Below, in pieces: positions 58,338 to 64,000 of a stretch of DNA of 64,000 bases. The notes beneath the pieces are model-generated. The model had not been told where the DNA came from. It did no database searches and saw only the letters and a program-made list of their open reading frames with translations. The position numbers and the translations under genes were made by a program. The DNA comes from Bradyrhizobium mercantei (GTDB lineage: Bacteria; Pseudomonadota; Alphaproteobacteria; Rhizobiales; Xanthobacteraceae): positions 727,519 through 791,518 of the forward strand of contig NZ_MKFI01000005.1 of the NCBI RefSeq assembly GCF_001982635.1, given 5' to 3'. Every line of letters begins with the position of its first letter. Positions within the stretch are counted from its first letter, which is position 1.

Positions 58338-59035
58338 CAGGTGTCCCTCGGCGCTTCCCAGACCAGGCTGCGCCGCCAGCGCGCCCTGAGCAGATCGCGC
58401 CGCTCCGGATATTTCTCGTCGTGATAGACCGCGGTCACCACGCGGTCGGTGCGGAAGCTGCGGAAGTCCTTGCGCAGCTCGCACCAGGCGGCGAGCAGCC
58501 GCACCGCCTCGTGATAGCCGACCGCGATCGGCCAGATCGTGCGCTCAGAGTCACGGCCATGTTCGTCGCGATAGTTGAGCGTGATCTTCTTGCCCTCGTG
58601 GATCTGGCTGCGGGTCCTGACCATGTCGATGCGGTCCGGCTCCCGGTTCCAGGCCGAGCGGGCGCGGCTCGCCGGCTCCAGCACGAACGGCCGCAGCCGG
58701 TCCGGTACGGTCTCGGCGATCTTGGCCATCAGGTCCTCGGCCGCGCGCGCCAATGCCGGATCGGCGTGACCGACCACCCATTGCGCGCCGAGCACGCAGG
58801 CCTCGATCTCGTCGGGTGTCAGCATCAAAGGCGGCAGGTCAAAACCCTTCTCGAGGATGTAGCCCATGCCGGCCTCGCCGCGGATCGGCACCCGCTGCTC
58901 GATCAGGCTCGCGATGTCGCGATAGATCGTCCGCTTCGAGGTCTCGAGCTCGGCTGCGATCGCATCCGCGGTCAAAGGCTTACGGGTGCGGCGGAGCACC
59001 TGGATGATCTGAAACAGCCGGTCGGCGCGTCTCAT
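58337..59035 (-). CDS. YafY-family WYL-domain transcriptional regulator, copy 2
   Basis: 232 residues from the ATG at 59033-59035; 51 codons further up are open without features. HTH_11 at 1-58 (RLFQIIQVLRRTRKPLTADAIAAELETSKRTIYRDIASL), then a WYL domain at about 135-195 (EGKKITLNYRDEHGRDSERTIWPIAVGYHEAVRLLAAWCELRKDFRSFRTDRV, where the WYL motif reads RLL). It lacks the C-terminal domain of copy 1. A palindrome upstream recurs before a GST gene, so both are likely targets. Coupled to a YkgJ-type protein. Confidence 0.88.
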   Translation of the reverse strand: MRRADRLFQIIQVLRRTRKPLTADAIAAELETSKRTIYRDIASLIEQRVPIRGEAGMGYILEKGFDLPPLMLTPDEIEACVLGAQWVVGHADPALARAAEDLMAKIAETVPDRLRPFVLEPASRARSAWNREPDRIDMVRTRSQIHEGKKITLNYRDEHGRDSERTIWPIAVGYHEAVRLLAAWCELRKDFRSFRTDRVVTAVYHDEKYPERRDLLRARWRRSLVWEAPRDT

Positions 59036-59135
59036 GGCAATTCTCTTCAGTGGCCCTTTTGCAGCTGTCTTGACGAGTGTCTTGACGGATCTCGCGGCGT
59101 CTCGACGCGCTGCCTTTTCGCGCCCCCTGTCACTG

Positions 59136-59159
59136 CTGCTGACAGCATGTTGGCAGCAG
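59136..59159. promoter_or_regulatory. WYL regulator operator, site 1
   Basis: CTGCTGACA-GCATGT-TGGCAGCAG, an inverted repeat with 9-bp arms (one mismatched pair) and a 6-nt spacer. It lies between the regulator (100 nt from its start) and the plus-strand small gene (46 nt from its start). Same geometry as site 2. Confidence 0.75.
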
Positions 59160-59205
59160 GTGGGGGCTATATCAGGACAACACCTCAAGTGAAGGGAATT
59201 TGTCC

Positions 59206-59439
59206 ATGACGAATCTTGATGAACTCGGTTTCAGGCAAGCGCAGAGCTTCGCGCTGGAACAAATGATCACGGTCTACTCCACCTCCGGCGACCTGCGCTG
59301 GGCCCTGGTCGCGCTGGTCGCACAGTCGATCGGCGCAGCCTGGTCCTACGGGCGGGCGCGGTTGGTCAAGCGGGTTCGCGAGGCGGTTCGCCGCCTCGCA
59401 CCCGCAGGCCCGCTCGGCAGTGAATGCCACTACTGCTGA
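59206..59439 (+). CDS. Hypothetical protein of WYL module 2
   Basis: 77 residues from the ATG at 59206 with GAAGGGA upstream. Helical throughout: FRQAQSFALEQMITVYSTSGDLRWALVALVAQSIGAAWSYGRARLVKRVREAVRRL. The central part is moderately hydrophobic, perhaps membrane-associated. Its promoter contains operator site 1 and its last codons overlap operator site 2. Function unknown. Confidence 0.6.
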   Translation: MTNLDELGFRQAQSFALEQMITVYSTSGDLRWALVALVAQSIGAAWSYGRARLVKRVREAVRRLAPAGPLGSECHYC

Positions 59440-59456
59440 CACCATGCTGGCAGCAG
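59433..59456. promoter_or_regulatory. WYL regulator operator, site 2
   Basis: CTGCTGACA-CCATGC-TGGCAGCAG, the same arms as site 1 with a different spacer sequence. It overlaps the stop codon of the preceding small gene and lies 47 nt before the GST-like ATG, the same distance as site 1 from its gene. Confidence 0.75.
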
Positions 59457-59503
59457 GGGGCCGCTAGCTTCAATTCACGACCACAGGCGATCGGGAGCTT
59501 CAT

Positions 59504-60235
59504 ATGATTACGCTTTTTGGCTTTGGCACGGGCTTCGGTCTGCCGGAAATCAGCCCCTTCGTGACCAAGACCGAGGTCCAGCTCAAGATGGCCGGGCTTG
59601 CCTACACCAAGGAAAAGGCGATGCCGCCGGCCTCTCCCAAGGGTCAGCTGCCGTTTATCGCCGATGACGGCGAGACGATCGCCGATTCGACCTTCATCCG
59701 CGCCCATATCGAGGGCAAATACGGCTTCGATTTCGACGCGCCGCTGAGTCTGCAGGCGCGCGCCCAGGCCTGGGCCTTCGAGCGCATGATCGAGCATCAC
59801 GTCTACTGGGCGCTGGTCGGCGCGCGCTGGGTCGACGACACCAATTTCGCCAAGGGGCCTGCGCATTTCTTCGACGGCGCGCCGGATCACATGCGCGACA
59901 AGATGCGTGAGGACGCCCAGTTCCGCGTCGCCGAGAACTATCTGTTGAGCGGGCTTGGCCGTCATGGACCCGACGAGGACGTCGATCTCGCGCTCCGCTC
60001 GCTGTTCGCGCTGTCGGTGCAGCTCGGCGACAAGCCCTATTTGATGGGCAACGCACCGTGCGGCACCGACGCCACCGCGTTTGGCGCGCTGGCGGGAATC
60101 CTGACGCCGTTCTTCGATTCACCGCTGCGCGAGCGCACCGAGAAGTTCGCCAACCTGACCGCCTATGTCGGGCGGATGATGCAGCAGTATTATCCGGAAT
60201 TCGCCTGGGCCCCGCTGCAGCAGCAGGCCGCTTAA
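59504..60235 (+). CDS. Glutathione S-transferase family protein (WYL module 2)
   Basis: 243 residues. N-domain LFGFGTGFGLPEISPFVTKTEVQLKMAGLAYTKEKAMPPASPKGQLPFIADDGETIADSTFIRAHIEGKYG shows the cis-Pro and the acidic-Ser contact (ADS) of GSTs; the C-domain is helical with CGTDATAFGALAGIL. GGGAG precedes the ATG. Operator site 2 sits 47 nt upstream, so it is probably controlled by the WYL regulator at 58337. The stop overlaps the convergent PNPOx-like gene by 4 nt. Confidence 0.85.
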   Translation: MITLFGFGTGFGLPEISPFVTKTEVQLKMAGLAYTKEKAMPPASPKGQLPFIADDGETIADSTFIRAHIEGKYGFDFDAPLSLQARAQAWAFERMIEHHVYWALVGARWVDDTNFAKGPAHFFDGAPDHMRDKMREDAQFRVAENYLLSGLGRHGPDEDVDLALRSLFALSVQLGDKPYLMGNAPCGTDATAFGALAGILTPFFDSPLRERTEKFANLTAYVGRMMQQYYPEFAWAPLQQQAA

Positions 60236-60861
60236 GCCGGCGCGACAGGCTCGCCCTTCAATGCGGCAAGCTCCGCCTCGAGCTCGGCGATGCGCTGGTC
60301 GCGCGAGGCCAGCGCTGCCGCCACATCGGCCGCGTCGAACTTCTGCGGAATGTGCTGCGGGCAGTTGGTGTCCCACGCCGCGACCCTGAACAGGATCACC
60401 TGCTCGGGCCGCGCGCGATAGCCTTGCGGCATCAGCGCGCGGGTCAGCGCCGGATCGTCTTCCACCACCCGCGCCTCGCCCCACAGCTTGACGCGGCGGC
60501 GGTGCGCATAATCCATCACGAAGATATAGGCCTTGGCGTTCTCCGACAGATTGCCCTGGGTGATGAACTGCCGGTTGCCGCTGTAATCGGCGAACGCGAT
60601 CGTGTGCTTGTCGAGCACCTTGATAAAGCCCTTCGGTCCGCCGCGATGCTGGATGTAGGGCTGGCCGTCGGCTGAGGCGGTCGCGAAATAGAAGCTGTTC
60701 ACCTCGCCGAGAAAACCCGCGAGGTTCTCGTCGATCTCGGTGCGCCAGCCGCCATGCGACTCGACCTCGGCGTAGGCCTCGCGCGAGCCCTTCCGGGCCT
60801 GGATCGCCTTCACCGCCGGCGTGAAGGCAACGTCGCTGGGATAGGGGTGAACGTCGGACAT
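60232..60861 (-). CDS. Pyridoxamine 5'-phosphate oxidase-family FMN-binding protein
   Basis: 209 residues. The split-barrel fold appears in SFYFATASADGQPYIQHRGGPKGFIKVLDKHTIAFADYSGNRQFITQGNLSENAKAYIFVMDY, with RGGPKGF and GNRQ typical of flavin-binding members, then a C-terminal coiled coil (LASRDQRIAELEAELAALKG). Divergent from a LysR regulator with a perfect palindrome between them, so probably its target. Substrate unknown. Confidence 0.85.
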   Translation of the reverse strand: MSDVHPYPSDVAFTPAVKAIQARKGSREAYAEVESHGGWRTEIDENLAGFLGEVNSFYFATASADGQPYIQHRGGPKGFIKVLDKHTIAFADYSGNRQFITQGNLSENAKAYIFVMDYAHRRRVKLWGEARVVEDDPALTRALMPQGYRARPEQVILFRVAAWDTNCPQHIPQKFDAADVAAALASRDQRIAELEAELAALKGEPVAPA

Positions 60862-60940
60862 CTGGGCCTCCCGTGACGGCCGTCCTCACCGCGTAAAATG
60901 GACGTTCCCGGATCGTAAGCAATCTGGTGGATTGACACTT

Positions 60941-60965
60941 CACTATTGCTCATTATGCAATAGTG
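60941..60965. promoter_or_regulatory. LysR operator, perfect inverted repeat
   Basis: CACTATTGC-TCATTAT-GCAATAGTG has 9-bp perfect arms and a 7-nt spacer, AT-rich in a G+C-rich region. It lies 80 nt upstream of the PNPOx-family start and 3 nt before the LysR ATG. It contains the ATT-n-AAT-type LysR core (T-n11-A). Confidence 0.7.
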
Positions 60966-60967
60966 CC

Positions 60968-61861
60968 ATGGACCGGATCGACGCCATGCAGGCCTTTGTC
61001 GCGGTGGCGGACCTCGAGGGGTTCGCCCCCGCCGCCCGCAAGCTCGGCCTGTCGCCCTCCGCCATCACCCGGCTGATCGCGGCACTGGAGGAGCGGCTGG
61101 GCGCGCGGCTGCTGCAGCGGACCACGCGACAGGTGACGCTGACCGACGCCGGCTCGCGCTATCTGGAGCGAGCGCGCCGGATCCTTGCCGACGTCGAGGA
61201 GGCCGAGGACGCGGTGGAGAGCGAGCGCACCCGCCCCGAAGGGCGTCTGGTGATCTCGGCGCCGTTCGGCTTCGGGCGGCTGCATGTCAGTCCGGTCGTG
61301 ACAGCCTATCTGAAGCGCTATCCCGATGTCGGCGTCGATTTGCGGCTGTCGGACCGCCGGATCAACCTCGTCGAGGATGGCGTCGACCTCGCGGTCAGGC
61401 TCGGGCACCTGCCGGATTCGACCCTGGTGGCGCGGCATGTCGGCGAGATGCGCCGGATCGTGGTGGCCTCCGCCGGTTACCTGAAGCTCCGCGGCGAGCC
61501 GAAGCGGCCGGCAGACCTCCTTGCGCACGACACGATCCAGTTCGGCGCGATGACGGCGACGCCGGATTGGCGCTTCATGGAGAATGGGCAGGAGATCCGC
61601 ATCACGCCGACGCCGCGCTTCACCAGCAACAGCTCGGATGCCGCCATCCAATACGCCGAACAGGACGGCGGACTGACGCGGGTGATGGCCTACCAGGCCG
61701 CCGAATCGCTCAAGGCCCGCCGCGTCAGAATCGTGCTCGCCGAGTTCGAGCAGCCTGCGGTGCCGATCCATGTCGTCTACCCGACATCCCGGCTGCTGTC
61801 GGCCAAGGTGCGGACCTTCATCGATCTCGTCACCGAGATCACCGATTGGCACTTCGGCTAG
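60968..61861 (+). CDS. LysR-family transcriptional regulator
   Basis: 297 residues from the ATG at 60968. HTH at 1-60 (MQAFVAVADLEGFAPAARKLGLSPSAITRLIAALEERLGARLLQRTTRQVTLTDAG), then a two-lobed effector domain (GRLVISAPFGFGRLHVSPVVTAYLKRYPDVGVDLRLSDRRINLVEDGVDLAVRLGHL). This form with RTTRxVxLTDAG is common in regulators of flavin enzymes. Divergent from the PNPOx-family gene; the shared operator supports co-regulation. Confidence 0.9.
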   Translation: MDRIDAMQAFVAVADLEGFAPAARKLGLSPSAITRLIAALEERLGARLLQRTTRQVTLTDAGSRYLERARRILADVEEAEDAVESERTRPEGRLVISAPFGFGRLHVSPVVTAYLKRYPDVGVDLRLSDRRINLVEDGVDLAVRLGHLPDSTLVARHVGEMRRIVVASAGYLKLRGEPKRPADLLAHDTIQFGAMTATPDWRFMENGQEIRITPTPRFTSNSSDAAIQYAEQDGGLTRVMAYQAAESLKARRVRIVLAEFEQPAVPIHVVYPTSRLLSAKVRTFIDLVTEITDWHFG

Positions 61862-61870
61862 TGAAACCGC

Positions 61871-62326
61871 TTAGCTTGCCGGCGGCTTCTTCGGCACCAC
61901 GCGGAACGTGCCGCTGGCGCGCGCGATGGTTACGCCATCGGCCTTGATCAGGCTTTGCGCGAAGCAGATCGTGCTGCCGGTCTTGATCACATCGCTCTCG
62001 ATCGCGAGCCACTGCCCGACATTGGCTGAGCCGACGAAATCGACCGTCAGCGAGATCGTCACATACGAGGTGGTCCAGCCGGTCGCCTGACCGCAGCTAT
62101 AGCCCATCGCGTTGTCGGAGAGTGCTGCGATCAGCCCGCCATGGATCAGGCCGCGGCCGTTGGTGTGCGGCCGGGCGAGCCGCAGCCCGATGATGACGGA
62201 CCGCTCGGTCTTCTTCTGGTAAAGCGGCTCCCAGGGCTCGGTGAGCGGGCTCTTGCGGAATAGCGGCTCGAAGTCCTCAGGGACGTCCTGGGGGATGTCG
62301 GGGGCAACTTGCGTTTCGCTGGTCAT
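61871..62326 (-). CDS. PaaI-type hotdog thioesterase
   Basis: 151 residues. PHTNGRGLIHGGLIAALSDNAMG holds the N-x2-G-x2-HGG-x5-D motif of PaaI-like acyl-CoA thioesterases; the remainder is strand-helix-strand (SYVTISLTVDFVGSANVGQWLAIESDVIKTGSTICFAQSLIK). Convergent with the LysR gene, 9 nt apart. Likely hydrolyses aryl- or acyl-CoA. Confidence 0.85.
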   Translation of the reverse strand: MTSETQVAPDIPQDVPEDFEPLFRKSPLTEPWEPLYQKKTERSVIIGLRLARPHTNGRGLIHGGLIAALSDNAMGYSCGQATGWTTSYVTISLTVDFVGSANVGQWLAIESDVIKTGSTICFAQSLIKADGVTIARASGTFRVVPKKPPAS

Positions 62327-62450
62327 CTGAAGCTCGCCTATGACGTTTTCGTTGACGCCATTGAACGCGATGTCGATGACGGTTTCACCGCCTACAAAGT
62401 TTTAAACGGGATTTGCGCAGGTGTTTGAAAGCCCCAGCCGCGCCGACTGC

Positions 62451-63029
62451 TCACGCCGGCAATTCGTAGCCGACTTCGCTTTCGATCTCGATCGTCTTCT
62501 GCACCGCCGGCCGCGCCATCATCCTCTCGTAATGCGCGGTGAGGTGAGGGAACGTCTCCGGCGGCAGCTTGAGCGCATTGGCGAGCCGCCAATAGAGGCG
62601 GAACAGATGGATGTCGGCGATCGAGTAGCTGCCGATCGCCCAGCCGTTGCCCAGGCGCCGGTCGGCGATGCCCCAGACCACCTTGGCGTAATCGAGTCCA
62701 CGCGCCCGCGCCCGGTGCAGCGTGGACGCGATGAAGGACATCCATGACAGCACCCGTGCCTCGGCCTCGAGATCGTCGCGCGGCAGCAGTTTGGCTTCGG
62801 GAAACCGCCTGGCGAGATAGAACAGGATCGCCGCGACCTCGGTCAGCGGGCGGCCGTCGATCAAAAGCGTCGGGACCTTGCCCTCCGGATTGAGCGCGAG
62901 ATAGTCGGGCGCCTGCATGTCGTTGCGCTTGAACGACATCGGGCGGGCCTCGAAGCCCGTGCCGATCTCGTGCAAGGCGATATGGACGGCCATCGAGCTC
63001 GCGCCCGGTGCGAAGTAGAGGGTGAGCAT
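62451..63029 (-). CDS. Glutathione S-transferase family protein (beta-like)
   Basis: 192 residues. LYFAPGASSMAVHIALHEIGTGFEARPMSFKRNDMQAPDYLALNPEGKVPTLLIDGRPLTEVAAILFYLARRFP is the thioredoxin-like N-domain with the beta-class S/C position near residue 11, and NGWAIGSYSIADIHLFRLYWRLA the C-domain motif. Same strand as the thioesterase, 124 nt away. Substrate unknown. Confidence 0.88.
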   Translation of the reverse strand: MLTLYFAPGASSMAVHIALHEIGTGFEARPMSFKRNDMQAPDYLALNPEGKVPTLLIDGRPLTEVAAILFYLARRFPEAKLLPRDDLEAEARVLSWMSFIASTLHRARARGLDYAKVVWGIADRRLGNGWAIGSYSIADIHLFRLYWRLANALKLPPETFPHLTAHYERMMARPAVQKTIEIESEVGYELPA

Positions 63030-63106
63030 GACGGCAGCTCCTGGCCCATGACATTCGCGATGCTAGGGTTTTCAGGAGATGCTGCCTAGCGGCGAGCGAA
63101 ATCCTA

Positions 63107-63213
63107 CCCCGTCACCCTGAGGAGCCGCGAAGCGGCGTCTCGAAGGGTCAACGACCACCAGCCGGGCCGTGCATCCTTCGAGGCTCGCTCCGCTCGCACC
63201 TCAGGATGACGGG
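63107..63213. repeat. Palindromic repeat, GTCATCCTGAGG family (copy 5)
   Basis: CCCCGTCACCCTGAGGAGCCGCGAAGCGGCGTCTCGAAGG at the left; CATCCTTCGAGGCTCGCTCCGCTCGCACCTCAGGATGACGGG at the right. The outer arms invert, the inner hairpins differ in sequence between the two halves, as in copy 1. Lies between pobA and the GST gene. Confidence 0.8.
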
Positions 63214-63232
63214 TTCTGCATTGGCGTCTGCC

Positions 63233-64000
63233 CTAAAATGGCAGCCCCACATAGTTCTCCGACAGCGAGGTCGACGCCGCCTTGGAGCTGACGAGGTAGT
63301 CCAGCTCGGCGATCTGGATGCGCGCGGCGAATTCGCCCTCGTCTGGGAATTTGTGCAGCATCGAGGTCATCCACCAGGAGAAGCGCACCGCCTTCCAGAC
63401 CCGCGCCAGCGCCTTGGCCGAGTAGCCGTCAAGGCCGGCCGAGGATTTCTCGTCGTAGTATTCGCGCAGCGCCTGCGACAGATAATGCACGTCGCTGGCC
63501 GCAAGGTTGAGGCCCTTGGCGCCGGTCGGCGGCACGATGTGCGAGGCGTCGCCGGCGAGGAACATCCGGCCGAACCGCATCGGTTCGGCGACGAAGCTGC
63601 GCAGCGGCGCGATGCTCTTCTCGATTGAGGGGCCGGTGACGATTTCGTCGGCCGCCTTCTGGTCGAGGCGCCGCTTCAATTCATCCCAGAACCGCTCGTC
63701 CGACCACTGGTCGACATGATCGTCGAGCGGGCACTGCACGTAATAGCGGCTGCGGTGGGTCGAGCGCATCGTGCACAGCGCAAAGCCGCGCTCGTGGTTG
63801 TTGTAGATCAATTCCGGCGAGACCGGCGGCGTCTCCGAGAGGATGCCGAGCCAGCCGAACGGATACACCCGCTCGTAGCTGGTGATTGCCGACGCCGGCA
63901 CGCTGGCGCGGCTGATGCCGTGGAAGCCGTCGCAGCCGGCGATGAAATCGCAGGCGATTTCGTGGGTGACGCCGTCCTTGACGTAGCTGACGCGCGGATG
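63233..64000 (-). CDS. pobA: 4-hydroxybenzoate 3-monooxygenase, C-terminal two thirds (cut by window edge)
   Basis: 256 codons, of about 390 expected, remain; the start is beyond base 64000. CDFIAGCDGFHGISR is the DG motif, YPFGWLGILSETPPVSPELIY with the substrate-gating region, RSRYYVQCPLDDHVDQWSDERFWDEL, FLAGDASHIVPPTGAKGLNLAASDVHYL is the second FAD motif, and ENYVGLPF the typical end. It converts p-hydroxybenzoate to protocatechuate using NADPH. No pobR or pca gene lies within the window. Confidence 0.9.
   Translation of the reverse strand, partial: HPRVSYVKDGVTHEIACDFIAGCDGFHGISRASVPASAITSYERVYPFGWLGILSETPPVSPELIYNNHERGFALCTMRSTHRSRYYVQCPLDDHVDQWSDERFWDELKRRLDQKAADEIVTGPSIEKSIAPLRSFVAEPMRFGRMFLAGDASHIVPPTGAKGLNLAASDVHYLSQALREYYDEKSSAGLDGYSAKALARVWKAVRFSWWMTSMLHKFPDEGEFAARIQIAELDYLVSSKAASTSLSENYVGLPF

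Overview
This 64 kb window is high-G+C, tightly packed chromosomal DNA of an alphaproteobacterium, most likely Bradyrhizobium or a close Nitrobacteraceae relative. The basis is codon usage, gene families typical of that group (fused Omp25/OprB porin, YafY-type WYL regulators, small exported Gly/Tyr or Cys proteins, a MloK1-type channel), and many dispersed palindromic repeats whose stems (GTCATCCTGAGG, GTCGTCCCTGCGAAAGCAGG, GTCATTGCGAGGAGCG, ATGCCCGGGACAAGCCCGGG) are familiar from Bradyrhizobium intergenic regions. No rRNA, tRNA, CRISPR array, transposase, integrase or phage gene was seen. It reads as ordinary core/accessory chromosome, without a genomic island.

Layout. 1-4.3 kb: aromatic-acid catabolism (end of a MarR regulator, a 3-hydroxybenzoate 6-hydroxylase-like flavoenzyme, an aryl-CoA ligase translationally coupled to a salicylyl-CoA 5-hydroxylase-like flavoenzyme); both branches could lead to gentisate. 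A p-hydroxybenzoate hydroxylase (pobA) is cut by the right edge. 4.4-10.4 kb: small exported proteins, two Cys-rich-repeat proteins and a BepF/BepG-type RND efflux pair. 10.7-17 kb: enoyl/quinone reductase, dicarboxylate-type symporter plus an amino-acid-type binding protein, a single-domain response regulator, an ATP-grasp protein. 17-27 kb: ferredoxin-NADP reductase, patatin, FMN/Fe-S glutamate-synthase-like protein, flavin monooxygenase, fused porin, divergent Nramp-like transporter carrying a repeat inside its reading frame. 27.5-34.4 kb: CsoR/RcnR-type repressor with twin operators, creatininase-family hydrolase, and an ABC transporter operon ending in a 2-hydroxyacid dehydrogenase and a two-domain protease inhibitor. 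34.6-39.5 kb: ECF42-type sigma factor with two DGPF/YCII proteins and a matching promoter, then a coupled zincin + ATP-grasp ligase pair. 40-52 kb: two membrane-anchored cyclic-nucleotide-binding proteins, a decayed and two intact acyl-CoA dehydrogenases, nitroreductase, a WYL regulator/GST module, an atypical crotonase, a cyclic-nucleotide-gated K+ channel and a lone DUF6537 protein. 52-64 kb: small conserved proteins, PRC-barrel, Crp/Fnr regulator, TAXI-type binding protein, a second WYL/GST module, a LysR/flavin-oxidase pair, thioesterase, GST and pobA.

The signals most worth following are: (a) a membrane cNMP-binding protein translationally coupled to a free-standing DUF6537 (indolepyruvate oxidoreductase C-terminal domain) next to a cNMP-gated channel; (b) the zincin/ATP-grasp pair; (c) an in-frame palindromic repeat inside an Nramp-like gene; (d) clear operators for two separate WYL-regulator/GST modules with nearly the same geometry, plus further operators for a CsoR-type repressor, a LysR and a possible Fur-family site. 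All functional statements come from reading the sequence; no database search was run.
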